From an uncultured Chlorobiaceae bacterium (GTDB lineage: Bacteria > Bacteroidota > Chlorobiia > Chlorobiales > Chlorobiaceae): DNA of 64,000 nucleotides. The notes beneath the pieces are model-generated. The model made no database searches, was not told the DNA's origin, and saw nothing but the letters and a program-made list of their open reading frames with translations. The stretch covers positions 17,997-81,996 of the forward strand of contig CAILRB010000009.1 of the NCBI GenBank assembly GCA_903836465.1, written 5' to 3'. A program made the position numbers and the translations under genes. Positions 19,189-28,795 of this stretch are shown piece after piece. How positions within the stretch are numbered: the stretch's first letter is position 1; the number at the start of each line of letters is the position of its first letter.

Positions 19189-19763
19189 TGTAATTCGACA
19201 ACCATCATGCTAAAACCAACCACTCCACCGATAAGCGTCTGCATAAAATTATGGGCTTTCAACACTATTCTTGACCACATAAGCAGGGGCACAAGAAGCA
19301 GCAGCCATAGAGCTGCAACACCGAACTGCATAAACAGCAAGGCGACAGAGGAGGTGAAGGTGAAGAGATGTATGCTGATTTTCCACTGGAGAGTGATCAG
19401 CAGGATTAAGACGGTATTGACGGCGTTAAAGAGCAGGATACCGGTGAGCAGCCTTGGTGGATGAAGCTGCTTCATAAATTCATAACCGAGGGCATTGACG
19501 GCAACAAGAACCAGCAGAGGCAGAAAACGCTGTTCGCGAAAGGTGATGTTGTAATCGGAAATTCTTCCTGTTTTTTTCAGGCCGGAGATCAGGAGGATGG
19601 GTGCAAGTGTGCTTGCGGAAAAAAGCACTATCAGGTAGGAGATACTCTTTGCGTCATTGCCGTATCCGAGCATCACAATAGCGACATAGACTGCCGGCGC
19701 AACCACAACCGGACTGATCACCCATGAAACAATGCTTGCAAATCGGTGTAAAATAAACGGCAT
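19170..19763 (-). CDS. PAP2-like integral membrane protein
   Basis: This protein of about 197 residues has six hydrophobic segments. It carries degenerate traces of the PAP2 phosphatase motifs: KISIHLFTF for the central His motif and a final R..(x)..AHNFMQTLIGG for the last His motif. Full catalytic spacing is not certain, so it may be a non-enzymatic relative. The frame is open up to a GTG at 19856, but the ATG at 19763 keeps the gene clear of the divergent tRNA-Leu promoter region and begins at the first conserved hydrophobic segment. The 3' end overlaps the ferrochelatase-like start. Confidence 0.7.
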   Translation of the reverse strand: MPFILHRFASIVSWVISPVVVAPAVYVAIVMLGYGNDAKSISYLIVLFSASTLAPILLISGLKKTGRISDYNITFREQRFLPLLVLVAVNALGYEFMKQLHPPRLLTGILLFNAVNTVLILLITLQWKISIHLFTFTSSVALLFMQFGVAALWLLLLVPLLMWSRIVLKAHNFMQTLIGGVVGFSMMVVELQWWIAL

Positions 19764-19876
19764 AGGCTTAAAATATAGAAACCGGAATAAAATATTTTTA
19801 GCGTCATACGCCGTAAAAGTATCTTTAAAGATAGTTTTTATTAGACTAAAAACCACGTATATTATTGACCTGAACT

Positions 19877-19958
19877 GCGAGAGTGGTGAAATTGGTATAC
19901 ACGCTAGTCTTAGGAACTAGTGCCGTGAGGCGTGAGGGTTCGATTCCCTTCTCTCGCA
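19877..19958 (+). tRNA. tRNA-Leu (anticodon TAG)
   Basis: The acceptor GCGAGAG pairs with CTCTCGC. The anticodon stem CTAGT/ACTAG holds loop CTTAGGA with anticodon TAG. The long variable arm is of the leucine type. The 3' CCA is not encoded. Confidence 0.96.
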
Positions 19959-19972
19959 CCGCTCAGAAACAG

Positions 19973-20057
19973 GCCAAAGTGGCGGAACTGGTAGACGCGC
20001 TGGACTCAAAATCCAGTGAGTGAATAACTCGTGTGGGTTCGATTCCCATCTTTGGTA
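19973..20057 (+). tRNA. tRNA-Leu (anticodon CAA)
   Basis: The acceptor GCCAAAG pairs with CTTTGGT (G-U at the first pair). The anticodon loop CTCAAAA sits on stem CTGGA/TCCAG, anticodon CAA. It has a long class II variable arm. It lies 14 bp after the first tRNA-Leu, presumably co-transcribed. No CCA is encoded. Confidence 0.95.
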
Positions 20058-20093
20058 CGAATACAACAATCAACGTCGTGGAGAACGCTCGTC

Positions 20094-20612
20094 ATGAATA
20101 GAATGTACTCGCCCTGGCGTGAAGTGTACATGCAGTCTTTCAAGGATGACAAGCCTGCCGCTGCTGATGGTAAATCAGTTTTTGCCGATATTCCTCCAGA
20201 GGATGACGAGAAGCGCTTTGTCCTTTACCGGGGAACAAGGTGCTTCATCATCATGAATCTCTATCCCTACAATTGCGGGCATCTCATGGTGATTCCCTAC
20301 ATGCAGACTGCCGACTTTTCAGAGCTGGACCAGGGGACAAAGCTGGAGGTGATGGAGCTGACCGATCTCTCCATCAAGGCACTGAAGCTTACCCTGAGGC
20401 CGCAGGGGTTCAACATCGGCGCCAATCTTGGACGGGTTGCCGGTGGTAGTGTGGATAACCATATTCATTTCCATATTGTGCCTCGCTGGGAAGGCGACAC
20501 GAATTTTATGCCTGTTCTTGCCGATGCCAAGGTGCTCAGCAATGATATGACCTCCACCTACAAAAACCTGAGACAAGCCTTCATTGATCTTACCCGGGCA
20601 CAGGAGCAATAG
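20094..20612 (+). CDS. HIT-family nucleotide hydrolase/transferase
   Basis: This 172-residue protein has the histidine triad HIHFHIVPRW near residues 123-132 and the upstream FIIMNLYPYNCGHLMVIP strand-helix unit typical of FHIT/Ap4A phosphorylase-like HIT proteins. Members act on dinucleoside polyphosphates or nucleotidyl-amines; the substrate here is unknown. The open frame runs back into the tRNA-Leu gene at 20031, so the ATG at 20094 (MNRMYSPWR) is taken as start. The gene is followed 14 bp later by a methyltransferase. Confidence 0.92.
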   Translation: MNRMYSPWREVYMQSFKDDKPAAADGKSVFADIPPEDDEKRFVLYRGTRCFIIMNLYPYNCGHLMVIPYMQTADFSELDQGTKLEVMELTDLSIKALKLTLRPQGFNIGANLGRVAGGSVDNHIHFHIVPRWEGDTNFMPVLADAKVLSNDMTSTYKNLRQAFIDLTRAQEQ

Positions 20613-20626
20613 TCTCTTTTGCCGCA

Positions 20627-21559
20627 ATGGAAACCGTTCCCTGCCCCATAAGCAACTCCACGGAGTTCATTCCCTGGCTTCAGGTGCCAGACCGCTTTGA
20701 CGCTTCCGGAATAAAGCGATGGCAGCTTGTTCAGTCTTGCGCCTCCGGGCTCATTATGCTTAATCCCCGTCCCGAAAGCTCTGAAATAGCTGTTCATTAC
20801 CGAAGCGGTCCGTATGATCCTTATCGGCATGCCAACGGCAACTCATCGTTGAGTGAGCGGGTCTTTCTTGCCGCGCGATCACTGTTGCTTGGCTACAGGG
20901 CTTCTCTTATCCTGAAAGGAGCTTTCAAGCCTCTTGAGAAGCTTTCGATTCTTGAGATCGGCTGTGCAACGGGAGAGCTGCTGCACTTTTTTCACCGCAG
21001 CAAGGGAATTCCGCTTGATCATCTTGCGGGCGTAGAGCCTGATGCGGAATCAGCGGCTTATGCGCGAGAGGTTTTCGGGCTGAGCGTCTCCCCTTTTCTG
21101 CAGAATGGGTACCCCAAAAAGTTTGACCGTCTTGTGCTGTGGCATACGCTTGAACATATTCACGCTCTGCATGAAACTCTCCAGGGTGCAGCGTCACTGC
21201 TTGAGCCGAACGGCGTGCTTGTTCTTGCACTTCCCAATCCTTCGGGTTCCGGAGCAAACTCTTATCGGGAGAATTGGATCGCCTGGGACGCGCCGCGTCA
21301 TCTCTTCCATTTTATGCCGGGAACTCTTGAAAGGCTTCTTGAACAGCATCATCTGCGCGTTTTCAGCCGCCGGCCTTATCTTCCTGATGCGCTGTACAAT
21401 ACGTTTTACAGCGAAAAGCTTCGCTGTAACAGTAAGGGGGAGCGATTTCATGCCCTGAAACGTGTCACCGCACTTGGTTTGGCGATGGTTTCACTGGGCA
21501 AGGAGGCCTTATGGCCGAAGGAGGCTTCGAGTTTTATTTATTTTGCAAGAAAAACATAG
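20627..21559 (+). CDS. Class I SAM-dependent methyltransferase
   Basis: This 310-residue protein has an N-terminal region with a few Cys/Pro residues and the pattern GLIMLNPRP. A Methyltransf_23-type Rossmann domain follows: motif I ILEIGCATGELL (about residues 108-119) and LVLWHTLEHIHAL (about 169-181). This class is often found in methylation of sugars or lipids and in surface polysaccharide loci, but the substrate is not shown. It is probably co-transcribed with the HIT gene. Confidence 0.85.
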   Translation: METVPCPISNSTEFIPWLQVPDRFDASGIKRWQLVQSCASGLIMLNPRPESSEIAVHYRSGPYDPYRHANGNSSLSERVFLAARSLLLGYRASLILKGAFKPLEKLSILEIGCATGELLHFFHRSKGIPLDHLAGVEPDAESAAYAREVFGLSVSPFLQNGYPKKFDRLVLWHTLEHIHALHETLQGAASLLEPNGVLVLALPNPSGSGANSYRENWIAWDAPRHLFHFMPGTLERLLEQHHLRVFSRRPYLPDALYNTFYSEKLRCNSKGERFHALKRVTALGLAMVSLGKEALWPKEASSFIYFARKT

Positions 21560-21570
21560 CCTGGAGAACG

Positions 21571-22950
21571 TTACCTGGAAATCCTTCTCCGCCCCAGGGC
21601 TTTGTCGAGTTGGGTACTTGCTGCAAGGCAGTCGTACACTGCCTGTAGATAGTTGGTTTTGGCTTTGTTGAGCTGGAGTTCCGCGTCGGTTAATTCAAGG
21701 CGGGAACCGATGCCTTCTTTGAAGCGGAGACGCGATATGTTGTAGCTTCGTTCTGCAACGCTGATGGTTTTGGACTGTACCTCAATTCTTTTCTGTGATT
21801 CCCTGAAATTTAATAACCGAACCTCTATTTCAGCCCTGACATTGGCTTTGAGCTCTTCAAACCGTGTACGGGTCTGGAGCTGCCCGATCCTTGCCTGTTC
21901 AACCTGGGAGCTGATGCGATAGCCGGTAAAGAGAGGCATGGTGAGCTGAAGACCTACTGAAGAGGATGCCGGCCAGCGGGAATTGGAGGGTCTGATGCCA
22001 TCATTGAAGGCCGTCTGAGACTCAAGTTTGCCGAATGCGGAAAGAAGTGGAAAGCGTTCAGCACGGGCAGCATTGACTTTTTCACCTTCCGCCTGTACCT
22101 GAAGATCAAGCTGATGAAGATCGGGCCTTGAATCGAGCGCTTCGCGATATGCGGCGTTGATATCGGCAGGATAGATGGCCGAAGGAATCTCAAGTTTTCC
22201 GGTCAGTTTGACGTTGCTGTCGACCGGAATGCCCATGGCATTTTTCAGCCTGGTCATGGTGGTCGCCACTCTGTTTTCGGCCTGTATGAGGTCGGGACGG
22301 AGATTTTCAACGGAAAGAAAGGCTTTGAGGGTATCAATATCCGCAGCTACTCCCTGCCGGAACATGGACCGGGTATCTTTTCTTGATTGCTCCCAGCGAG
22401 CGATACTCTGCTCAATCAGTGACAACTGCTCTTTTGAGATGAGTGCGTCGAAATAGGAGATTTTTATGTCGGCAACAACAGCGGACTCGGCGTTCCGGTA
22501 GGCCTCTTCACTCATCTTGCGAACAATTCCAGACGCCCTTATGCCTGCAATTGCCGATCCGTTGAAGAGCGGCTGATGCACATCAAGGGTAGCGCGTCCG
22601 GCATTATCGGAGCTTGTTGTGAGTGTCGTTGGAAAACCTGGAAACCCCTGGTTTGGAGGAAGCAGCAGTACTGATGGTTTCAGGGTGCGGGTATAGGTGA
22701 ATCCTGTTGTAATCTGGGGCATCACGGCTGACCAGCTCTCCCGGATTTTCTGCCCTGCCATATCGCGATCGAGTCGGGCAATTTCAAGGATGCGGCTTTT
22801 TTCGAGCCCTGTACGAACGGCTTCATCAAGGGTCAGTGATCTTGTCTCTTCTGAAGCGGTGGCTGCTTTCAGAAGAGAAGACTCTGTCAACAAAAGAAAA
22901 GGCAGGAGAACCAAAATAATTGCTCCAAGCCGGAATACTATTCGTCTCAT
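21571..22950 (-). CDS. TolC-family outer-membrane efflux protein
   Basis: The 459-residue protein has a signal peptide (hydrophobic segment residues 8-27) and two OEP repeats with heptad-rich helices, ending in ASTQLDKALGRR. The motif LTLDEAVRTGLEKSR after the signal peptide is typical of TolC/OprM. Members form a trimeric channel joined to an inner-membrane pump and adaptor; neither partner gene is adjacent here. Convergent with the methyltransferase gene and divergent from the alpha/beta hydrolase. Confidence 0.92.
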   Translation of the reverse strand: MRRIVFRLGAIILVLLPFLLLTESSLLKAATASEETRSLTLDEAVRTGLEKSRILEIARLDRDMAGQKIRESWSAVMPQITTGFTYTRTLKPSVLLLPPNQGFPGFPTTLTTSSDNAGRATLDVHQPLFNGSAIAGIRASGIVRKMSEEAYRNAESAVVADIKISYFDALISKEQLSLIEQSIARWEQSRKDTRSMFRQGVAADIDTLKAFLSVENLRPDLIQAENRVATTMTRLKNAMGIPVDSNVKLTGKLEIPSAIYPADINAAYREALDSRPDLHQLDLQVQAEGEKVNAARAERFPLLSAFGKLESQTAFNDGIRPSNSRWPASSSVGLQLTMPLFTGYRISSQVEQARIGQLQTRTRFEELKANVRAEIEVRLLNFRESQKRIEVQSKTISVAERSYNISRLRFKEGIGSRLELTDAELQLNKAKTNYLQAVYDCLAASTQLDKALGRRRISR

Positions 22951-23281
22951 CTTCTTACAAAATAATAACTTTTACATTTACTCCACGGCAGGGCACACAA
23001 CGTTCGCTTCGTGATGCCTGTCTGTTATTATACTATTCTTTTAAGTCATTTCTGAAAAAGCAGTTCAATATGCAGGAACTTTCCCGGGAAGAGGTGGAGC
23101 CCAGGTAAACGGTGTTTTGCCTCTTTTTTTCGTTTTTACCGGATGCGGCGGTGTTTCGTGATTGCATTATCCGGCCCCGTATGTATATTCAGTGTATGTA
23201 CTTTCGAGCTCCTTGTATAGTTCCTGCCGGTTCTATGTTATTCCGGACGTCAGGGTTTTATCAACAAATTATCTGCTCATC
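22951..23281. other. 331-bp divergent intergenic region
   Basis: This gap separates the TolC-like gene (minus) from the alpha/beta hydrolase (plus). I see no convincing gene. A 6-bp pair AAGAGG (23089-23094) and CCTCTT (23120-23125) followed by seven T residues could be a weak plus-strand attenuator, but the loop is large. Promoters for both neighbours must lie here. Confidence 0.5.
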
Positions 23282-24490
23282 ATGGAACCTATCATCATTA
23301 ATGATTACTGTTTCAAAAGGGTCTACTTCTGGATGCAGTATACTCCTGAAGATCTGAATTTCACGGAAATAGCCATAGATGTCTATTATCCAAAAGACAG
23401 AAAGGCGAATGGTCTTGTTATGTTCAGTCATGGATTCATGATCGGCCCCGATCTGCTCTATCTTCCGAAACGTCTGCTTGCGGGCATTTTCAACAACGAG
23501 CAGGCTCCCCTGTTTGGCAACTACCCTTCCTATTTTTACAACTATACTTCTGCCATAGTAAAAAATAACTGGGCAATGGCTTTTGTGACCTCGACGCACA
23601 AGCAAAACGAGTTTACTCCCACGACTGATTTTGGCGGCAATCCGAGGGTTGGACAGGAAGCGTTCATGGCAGCCTCCTATCTTGCATGTTTCGGCGCGAC
23701 CAGCACCTTCTATAATGCAAGCCGCTCGAAGCAATTTCAGTTCATGAACTCCAACAATGTCATTTTTGCCGGCCACTCTGTCGGAGGCGCACATGCACAG
23801 GTGGCCGCCACCGGATTTGACAATCTGCAGGCGATCGGGGAAAAAACAAACAAGAAGTTTGACCCAATTGTCTACGACAGGGTTATCTTTCCAAGATACA
23901 CGGAGAAGCTTTCGACCTGGGGGGAGGCCAGCCGGGCTAATCCAGTCGGTCTTGTTCAGCTTTCGCCTGTGGATATGAAAAATCCGCTTTTTGGCGGCAT
24001 GGAAGCTTACCGGCAAAAACTGGCGACGATACCGATTCCTAACCTGATGATTGTCGGCCAGTGCGATTGTGCCTGCCTTGAGACATCGCAGCCTCCGGCA
24101 TGGTCTGCCGATTCGGCGGTTGTCACCGAGTACAGCCAGATGGCTCCCGCAGGGAGTAATTCGTGGGCGGCTGTCGCCAATGTTGAAAAAGGCAGCCATT
24201 GCGGATATCTGACTGCGCCGAGTGCGCTCTGCTCTACGGCCGACAGCAGCTCGCAGTGCAAAAGCTGTCCGGATACGGATAAATATAAACCGGTCGGCAA
24301 GGAGACTGACTTCACTGCTGAGCTTTTCAAACGCTTTATCGACCTCTATCCCGCCAATTCAGGGTTTGCTGGTTCACGCCAGGATTGGGTGGATAGCAGT
24401 TTCGTGAAGTGGCTCAACAATCAAAGCCCGTCTGAGACGTCGATCAATCTTGTTCCGTTCAGCGACGGAAAATATGTGTATCACGTGTAG
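23282..24490 (+). CDS. Alpha/beta hydrolase, chlorophyllase/lipase-like
   Basis: The protein has 402 residues from the ATG at 23282. The core shows the oxyanion strand GLVMFSHGFM (about residues 44-53) and nucleophile elbow GHSVGG (about 164-169), as in chlorophyllase-type and dienelactone-hydrolase-type enzymes. Eight or more Cys occur in the C-terminal third (QCDCACLE, CSTADSSSQCKSC), suggesting disulfides. A canonical signal peptide is absent from this start; the frame is open to 23162, giving a longer, weakly hydrophobic N-terminus as an alternative. A role in chlorophyll/ester turnover is an inference from the organism type and the fold. Confidence 0.75.
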   Translation: MEPIIINDYCFKRVYFWMQYTPEDLNFTEIAIDVYYPKDRKANGLVMFSHGFMIGPDLLYLPKRLLAGIFNNEQAPLFGNYPSYFYNYTSAIVKNNWAMAFVTSTHKQNEFTPTTDFGGNPRVGQEAFMAASYLACFGATSTFYNASRSKQFQFMNSNNVIFAGHSVGGAHAQVAATGFDNLQAIGEKTNKKFDPIVYDRVIFPRYTEKLSTWGEASRANPVGLVQLSPVDMKNPLFGGMEAYRQKLATIPIPNLMIVGQCDCACLETSQPPAWSADSAVVTEYSQMAPAGSNSWAAVANVEKGSHCGYLTAPSALCSTADSSSQCKSCPDTDKYKPVGKETDFTAELFKRFIDLYPANSGFAGSRQDWVDSSFVKWLNNQSPSETSINLVPFSDGKYVYHV

Positions 24491-24527
24491 CTTGCAGCGG
24501 AAACCATTTCGGCTGTGTATGGCTTTC

Positions 24528-24562
24528 AGACCCGGGTTCACTGGAATCCGGGTCTTTTTTTT
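24528..24562 (+). terminator. Rho-independent terminator of the alpha/beta hydrolase gene
   Basis: A 12-bp stem (24528-24539 with 24544-24555, one G-T pair) has an ACTG tetraloop and is followed by eight T residues. It lies 38 bp after the hydrolase stop and just before the convergent rarA end. Confidence 0.95.
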
Positions 24563-24571
24563 ATTACAGGA

Positions 24572-25915
24572 TCAGGGCTGGTAACGGTCGCGCCATATCT
24601 GGCTCAGCCTTTCTCTGATATACTTTTCACGCCCTTCATCTCCGGGACGGTAATAGGCCTTCGGTTCCATGCTTTCAGGGAAGTAGTGCTGGGCGACAAA
24701 ATGGCCCGGATAACTGTGGGGGTAGTGATACCCGGCGCCGTATCCTTCCGCTTTCATGAGTTTGGTGGGCGCGTTGCGCAGGTGAAGCGGCACAACCAGA
24801 TCCTGCTTGACTGTTGCATCACTCATCGCCTCGTTGATGCCCTGATAGCTTGCGTTTGATTTTGGTGCGGAGGCAAGGTAGGTAACGCCCTGGGCCAAAT
24901 TGATTCTTGCCTCGGGCATCCCGATCATGGCAACGGCCTGAAAGACCGAGATGGCAAGGGTTATGGCGTAGGGGTCGGCGTTGCCGATATCTTCGCTCGC
25001 AAAAATAACCATTCGCCGGGCGATGAATTTCGGGTCTTCTCCTCCTTGTATCATTCTGGCAAGCCAGAAGAGGGCTGCATCGGGATCGGAACCTCTCATG
25101 GATTTGATAAAGGCGGAGATGATGTCGTAGTGGTTTTCGCCCCCTTTGTCGTAAATGGGGGCCTTGTGCTGCAGTGCCTCTTCAAGCAGCTCCCGGTTCA
25201 GCACGATTTTGGTCGCATCCTTTGGTAACAGCGAGACGGCGGCTTCGATCGCGTTCAGGGCCTTGCGGGCATCTCCTCCGGAAAACTGCAATAAAAAATC
25301 AAGTCCGGTTATCTCAATGGAAAGCCCTTTGAAGAGAGTGTCCTCTTTCAGGGCGCGACTGATGACCGCTTCGATTTCGTCCGGGCCAAGCGGTTTGAGA
25401 ATATAGACCTGCATCCTGCTCAGGAGTGCTCCGTTCACCTCAAAGGAGGGGTTTTCGGTGGTGGCTCCGATCAGTACAATAAGTCCCTGTTCAATGGCAT
25501 GGAGCAGCGTATCCTGCTGTGATTTATTGAAGCGGTGAATTTCGTCGATGAAAAGGATGCTTCGTTGGCCTGCTCGCCTTGCTTTTTCGGCGTTTTCAAG
25601 GGCCTTGCGGACATCCTTGACGCCTGAGTCGATGGCTGAAAGCTGCTCAAAGCGATAGTTCAGGGAGGCGGCGCAGATTTCAGCAAGGGTGGTTTTTCCT
25701 GAACCGGGAGGTCCCCAGAAAATCATGGAGGGCATCTGGGAGCTGGCGAGGAATTTACGAAGCGGCCCGTTTTTACCGACAAGATGCTCCTGCCCGGCCA
25801 TCGCATCAAGGGTGCGCGGACGAACCCGCTCGGCAAGAGGTTGAAAATAATCTCCGGCGGCGGGAGACGCTGCAAAGCCGAAAAGGTCGGACTGAATGTG
25901 ATCGGTATTAGCCAT
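24572..25915 (-). CDS. rarA: Replication-associated recombination protein A (MgsA/WHIP-type AAA ATPase)
   Basis: This 447-residue AAA+ ATPase has Walker [11 protein letters not shown] (about residue 67), Walker [16 protein letters not shown], sensor 1 [10 protein letters not shown] and the C-terminal MgsA tetramerisation segment ([17 protein letters not shown]). RarA acts at stalled replication forks. Its ATG shares one base with the ribE stop (TAATG), so translation is probably coupled. Confidence 0.95.
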   Translation of the reverse strand: MANTDHIQSDLFGFAASPAAGDYFQPLAERVRPRTLDAMAGQEHLVGKNGPLRKFLASSQMPSMIFWGPPGSGKTTLAEICAASLNYRFEQLSAIDSGVKDVRKALENAEKARRAGQRSILFIDEIHRFNKSQQDTLLHAIEQGLIVLIGATTENPSFEVNGALLSRMQVYILKPLGPDEIEAVISRALKEDTLFKGLSIEITGLDFLLQFSGGDARKALNAIEAAVSLLPKDATKIVLNRELLEEALQHKAPIYDKGGENHYDIISAFIKSMRGSDPDAALFWLARMIQGGEDPKFIARRMVIFASEDIGNADPYAITLAISVFQAVAMIGMPEARINLAQGVTYLASAPKSNASYQGINEAMSDATVKQDLVVPLHLRNAPTKLMKAEGYGAGYHYPHSYPGHFVAQHYFPESMEPKAYYRPGDEGREKYIRERLSQIWRDRYQP

Positions 25916-26595
25916 TAAAATCCGTTTTCCTGAAGCCAGGCCTCATTGATACGTGAAGCCGTCCGCGCTTCCGGCTTTGCCTCTTCCCGCCCAAAAGAGG
26001 AGGCTCTGCCGAGCTGACGGGCAACATACTTGCCGAGTATGTCGAATTCAAGATTCACCTGGCTGCCCTGTTTGAGTTCATTGATGGTGGTATGGGCAAA
26101 GGTGAAGGGAATAATCGCAACGGCAAAGAGCTGCGCTTCAAGCTTTGCGACCGTAAGGCTGATGCCGTCGATGGTTATAGAACCGGCAGAGACGATCATG
26201 GAGCTGAAGTCGTCCGGAAAGGCGATCCAGAGTTCACGGCTTGAACCAAGTTCTTTGATCTCCTTCACGGGTGCCGCACAGTCAACATGGCCAAGCACAA
26301 AATGGCCGCCGAGGCGATCAAGTGGACGGAGTGCCCGCTCAAGGTTGACGAGCGCTCCGTTATGCAGAGCGCCAAGCGTTGTTTTTGAGAGGGTCTCTTC
26401 AATGGTATCGACCTCAAACCACCCCTCACCAAGCGCAACAACGGTCTGACAGGCGCCGTTGATGCTGACGCTCTCGTCGACAGAGAGGTTGCTGAACTCT
26501 TTGGTGTTGTTGTACTGCACCCTGAGCCGCAAACCTCCCTGCCGCCGTGTTACTCCCCTCACCCTTCCGACATCCTTGATAATTCCGGTAAACAT
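25915..26595 (-). CDS. ribE: Riboflavin synthase, alpha subunit
   Basis: This 226-residue enzyme is made of two lumazine-binding barrels, starting [12 protein letters not shown] (residues 1-12) and [10 protein letters not shown] (about 96-105). It converts two 6,7-dimethyl-8-ribityllumazine molecules into riboflavin plus the pyrimidinedione. The C-terminal 25 residues extend slightly beyond the usual end. ribD lies about 1.1 kb upstream on the same strand, separated by tpx and a doxX-like gene. Confidence 0.95.
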   Translation of the reverse strand: MFTGIIKDVGRVRGVTRRQGGLRLRVQYNNTKEFSNLSVDESVSINGACQTVVALGEGWFEVDTIEETLSKTTLGALHNGALVNLERALRPLDRLGGHFVLGHVDCAAPVKEIKELGSSRELWIAFPDDFSSMIVSAGSITIDGISLTVAKLEAQLFAVAIIPFTFAHTTINELKQGSQVNLEFDILGKYVARQLGRASSFGREEAKPEARTASRINEAWLQENGF

Positions 26596-26614
26596 GCGTG
26601 GCTGGTTTCTTCAG

Positions 26615-27124
26615 TTATACGATCGCTTTGAGGGCGGCAAGGGCCGCGCTGTAGTTTGGTTCTTCCACGATTTCCGGCACCTGTTCGGTGTAGCGTACGA
26701 TTCCGTCGGCATCAACAATCACAATGGCACGGGAAAGAAGACCTTTGAGTGGACCATTGGCAATGGTGACCCCATAATTGATGCCGAATTCGGGAGAGCG
26801 GAAGGTGGAGAGTGAAATAACATTTTTTAATCCTTCAGCTTCACAGAAGCGACTGTGTGCAAAGGGCAGGTCGGCGGAGATGCAGAGCACAACGGTGTTG
26901 TCGAGGGTTGATGCTTCCTGATTGAAGCGTCTGACTGAAGCTGCGCAGACGGGCGTGTCAAGGCTCGGAAATATATTAAGAACGAGTCTTTTTCCTGCAA
27001 AGTCTGCAGGCCCTGCTTCGGAAAGGTCGGTTTTCACCAGACAGAAAAAAGCTGCTTCGGAGCCTTTGGCCGGAAGAGTCCCGACGGTTTCAAAAGGATT
27101 TCCCTTCAAAGTAATCTGTGCCAT
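26615..27124 (-). CDS. tpx: Thiol peroxidase (Tpx)
   Basis: The peroxiredoxin has 169 residues from the ATG at 27124 ([15 protein letters not shown]). The peroxidatic Cys lies in [15 protein letters not shown] (about residue 60), and the resolving Cys lies in [10 protein letters not shown] (about 94), as in atypical 2-Cys Tpx. It reduces lipid and other hydroperoxides with thioredoxin. The open frame extends 84 codons upstream with no family similarity, so the internal ATG is used. Confidence 0.95.
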   Translation of the reverse strand: MAQITLKGNPFETVGTLPAKGSEAAFFCLVKTDLSEAGPADFAGKRLVLNIFPSLDTPVCAASVRRFNQEASTLDNTVVLCISADLPFAHSRFCEAEGLKNVISLSTFRSPEFGINYGVTIANGPLKGLLSRAIVIVDADGIVRYTEQVPEIVEEPNYSAALAALKAIV

Positions 27125-27191
27125 GAATTGTAATTTAAGATTAATAAAATGTAACCGATAAAAACCTGCCCGACAGGATGACTGCAATCTC

Positions 27192-27608
27192 TTAGTCCCA
27201 TAGGCCACCACCACGGGAAAGGCTGAAACGGCCTGCTCCAAAGAAGAAAACGGCGAGTGAACCAAACAGGTAAAGTGCCTGCAGTTCAAGGGCATATCCT
27301 CCATGTTCCGATATTGAATAAAGCTCTTTCGAATGAACGAGATAGATCGCCATAACCATGACGAGTGTCTGTACAAGAGCTGCTGGACGGGTATAGATGC
27401 CTGTCACCATGAGCAGAGGCGCAAGAAGTTCACCGCCAAGAATTCCATGGGAGAGGTATCCCGGTAACCTGGCCTTAAGAAGCATGGACTCCACAAAAAC
27501 GTAACCGTGCTGAAGTTTGTTTACTCCGTGAAAGAGCAGCAGTGTACCAACAGAAACCCGCAGAAGCAGTTTTCCAAAGTCACTGTTATTGACAAACCGT
27601 TCAATCAT
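27192..27608 (-). CDS. DoxX-family membrane protein
   Basis: This 138-residue protein has four TM segments and matches Dox[21 protein letters not shown] at the start, then [20 protein letters not shown]. The ATG at 27608 was chosen because AGAAGG lies seven bases upstream; a start 13 codons earlier is possible. DoxX proteins are linked to oxidative-stress membrane complexes in other bacteria. Location next to tpx is consistent with that but does not prove it. Confidence 0.88.
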   Translation of the reverse strand: MIERFVNNSDFGKLLLRVSVGTLLLFHGVNKLQHGYVFVESMLLKARLPGYLSHGILGGELLAPLLMVTGIYTRPAALVQTLVMVMAIYLVHSKELYSISEHGGYALELQALYLFGSLAVFFFGAGRFSLSRGGGLWD

Positions 27609-27688
27609 CGGTGACCTTCTTTTTGTGTATTTTTTCACCATTATCAACCGTGTTTGGGTTCTTCTTCAACCTTGTGCCTTTGGACGGT

Positions 27689-28795
27689 TCAAGCTGCAAT
27701 ATATGCCTCCAGCAGTACGTCATTCCCGAAAAACTTCGGAGGTTCGAAACGCAGATTGAATGCCTGATCGGGCATGCTGATACCGAGAGGCGCAAAGGAA
27801 CTCAGGGCGTCACCGCCAAAAAGTTTCGGAGCTATAAACATCGTGATTTTATCAACAAGCCTGGCTCGAACGAATGAGGCGGACAAGCGGCTCCCTCCTT
27901 CAACCATCACGGAGAGAACATTCTGCTTCTGCAGCTCCGCCAGTACAGAACGAAGATCAAGTTCTCCGGCATGTTCATTGACAAATAACACGGTTACCCC
28001 TCTCTGTCGTAACAGCGCGACTTTCGGCAGCCGTTCCCATGAGGATGATGCAAAGACCATAGTGGGGGCGGCGGTATCAAATATTTTTGCATCCAAAGGA
28101 AGACTCAGCCGGCGGTCAAGAACCACGCGAAGGGGATTACGCCCTGCACAATGCCTGACGGTAAGCTGGGAGTCGTCGGCGCGTACGCTGGCCTCGCCGA
28201 TCAGTACGGCATCATAAATGCTCCTGAGCCGGTGTACCTCGCGTCTTGCCTCTTCCCCGGTAATCCAGTGGGATGCACCGAGCGAGGTTGCAATTTTTCC
28301 GTCAAGGGTCTGGGCAAGTTTTATGGTCACAAAGGGCAGCCCTTTCGTATGGCTTTTGATAAAGGCTTCATTGCATTTCAGACATTCTGCTTCGAGCACG
28401 CCCTCAGTAACCGGAATCCCTGCGGCCTGCAGCCTGGCGATGCCTTTTCCGGCAACCTCGACATGGGGATCGCGGCAACCGATGACAACGCGGGAAATAC
28501 CCTTCTCAACAATAAGGTCACTGCATGGGGGAGTTTTTCCGAAATGGGCGCAGGGCTCAAGAGTAACATACAATGTCGCCTCTCGAAGCTTCTGTTCGTC
28601 GGAAACCGATGCAATGGCATTAACCTCCGCATGGGGGCCTCCAAATTTCTGGTGACAGCCCTCGCCGATAATTTCTCCGTTGTAGACGATAACCGATCCC
28701 ACCATGGGGTTCGGGCTTACACTGCCCGCACCCTGCAGGGCAAGTTCAAGAGCGCGCCTCATAAAAATGGCATCATCGCGGTACGGCATAGTCAC
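27689..28795 (-). CDS. ribD: Bifunctional riboflavin deaminase/reductase
   Basis: This 368-residue RibD has an N-terminal deaminase with Zn motifs HAEVNAI (about residues 52-58) and [11 protein letters not shown] (about 78-88), then a reductase domain ([28 protein letters not shown]). It catalyses the second and third steps after GTP cyclohydrolase II in flavin synthesis. The ATG overlaps the stop of the dCMP-deaminase gene by 4 bp. No FMN riboswitch is evident upstream. Confidence 0.96.
   Translation of the reverse strand: MTMPYRDDAIFMRRALELALQGAGSVSPNPMVGSVIVYNGEIIGEGCHQKFGGPHAEVNAIASVSDEQKLREATLYVTLEPCAHFGKTPPCSDLIVEKGISRVVIGCRDPHVEVAGKGIARLQAAGIPVTEGVLEAECLKCNEAFIKSHTKGLPFVTIKLAQTLDGKIATSLGASHWITGEEARREVHRLRSIYDAVLIGEASVRADDSQLTVRHCAGRNPLRVVLDRRLSLPLDAKIFDTAAPTMVFASSSWERLPKVALLRQRGVTVLFVNEHAGELDLRSVLAELQKQNVLSVMVEGGSRLSASFVRARLVDKITMFIAPKLFGGDALSSFAPLGISMPDQAFNLRFEPPKFFGNDVLLEAYIAA

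Noticed and set aside
20031..20093. Earlier start of the HIT gene inside tRNA-Leu
   Set aside because: It would read through the tRNA; the ATG at 20094 gives the family N-terminus.
23261..24199. 312-codon minus-strand frame opposite the alpha/beta hydrolase
   Set aside because: The plus-strand frame has catalytic motifs and a terminator; the antisense frame has none.
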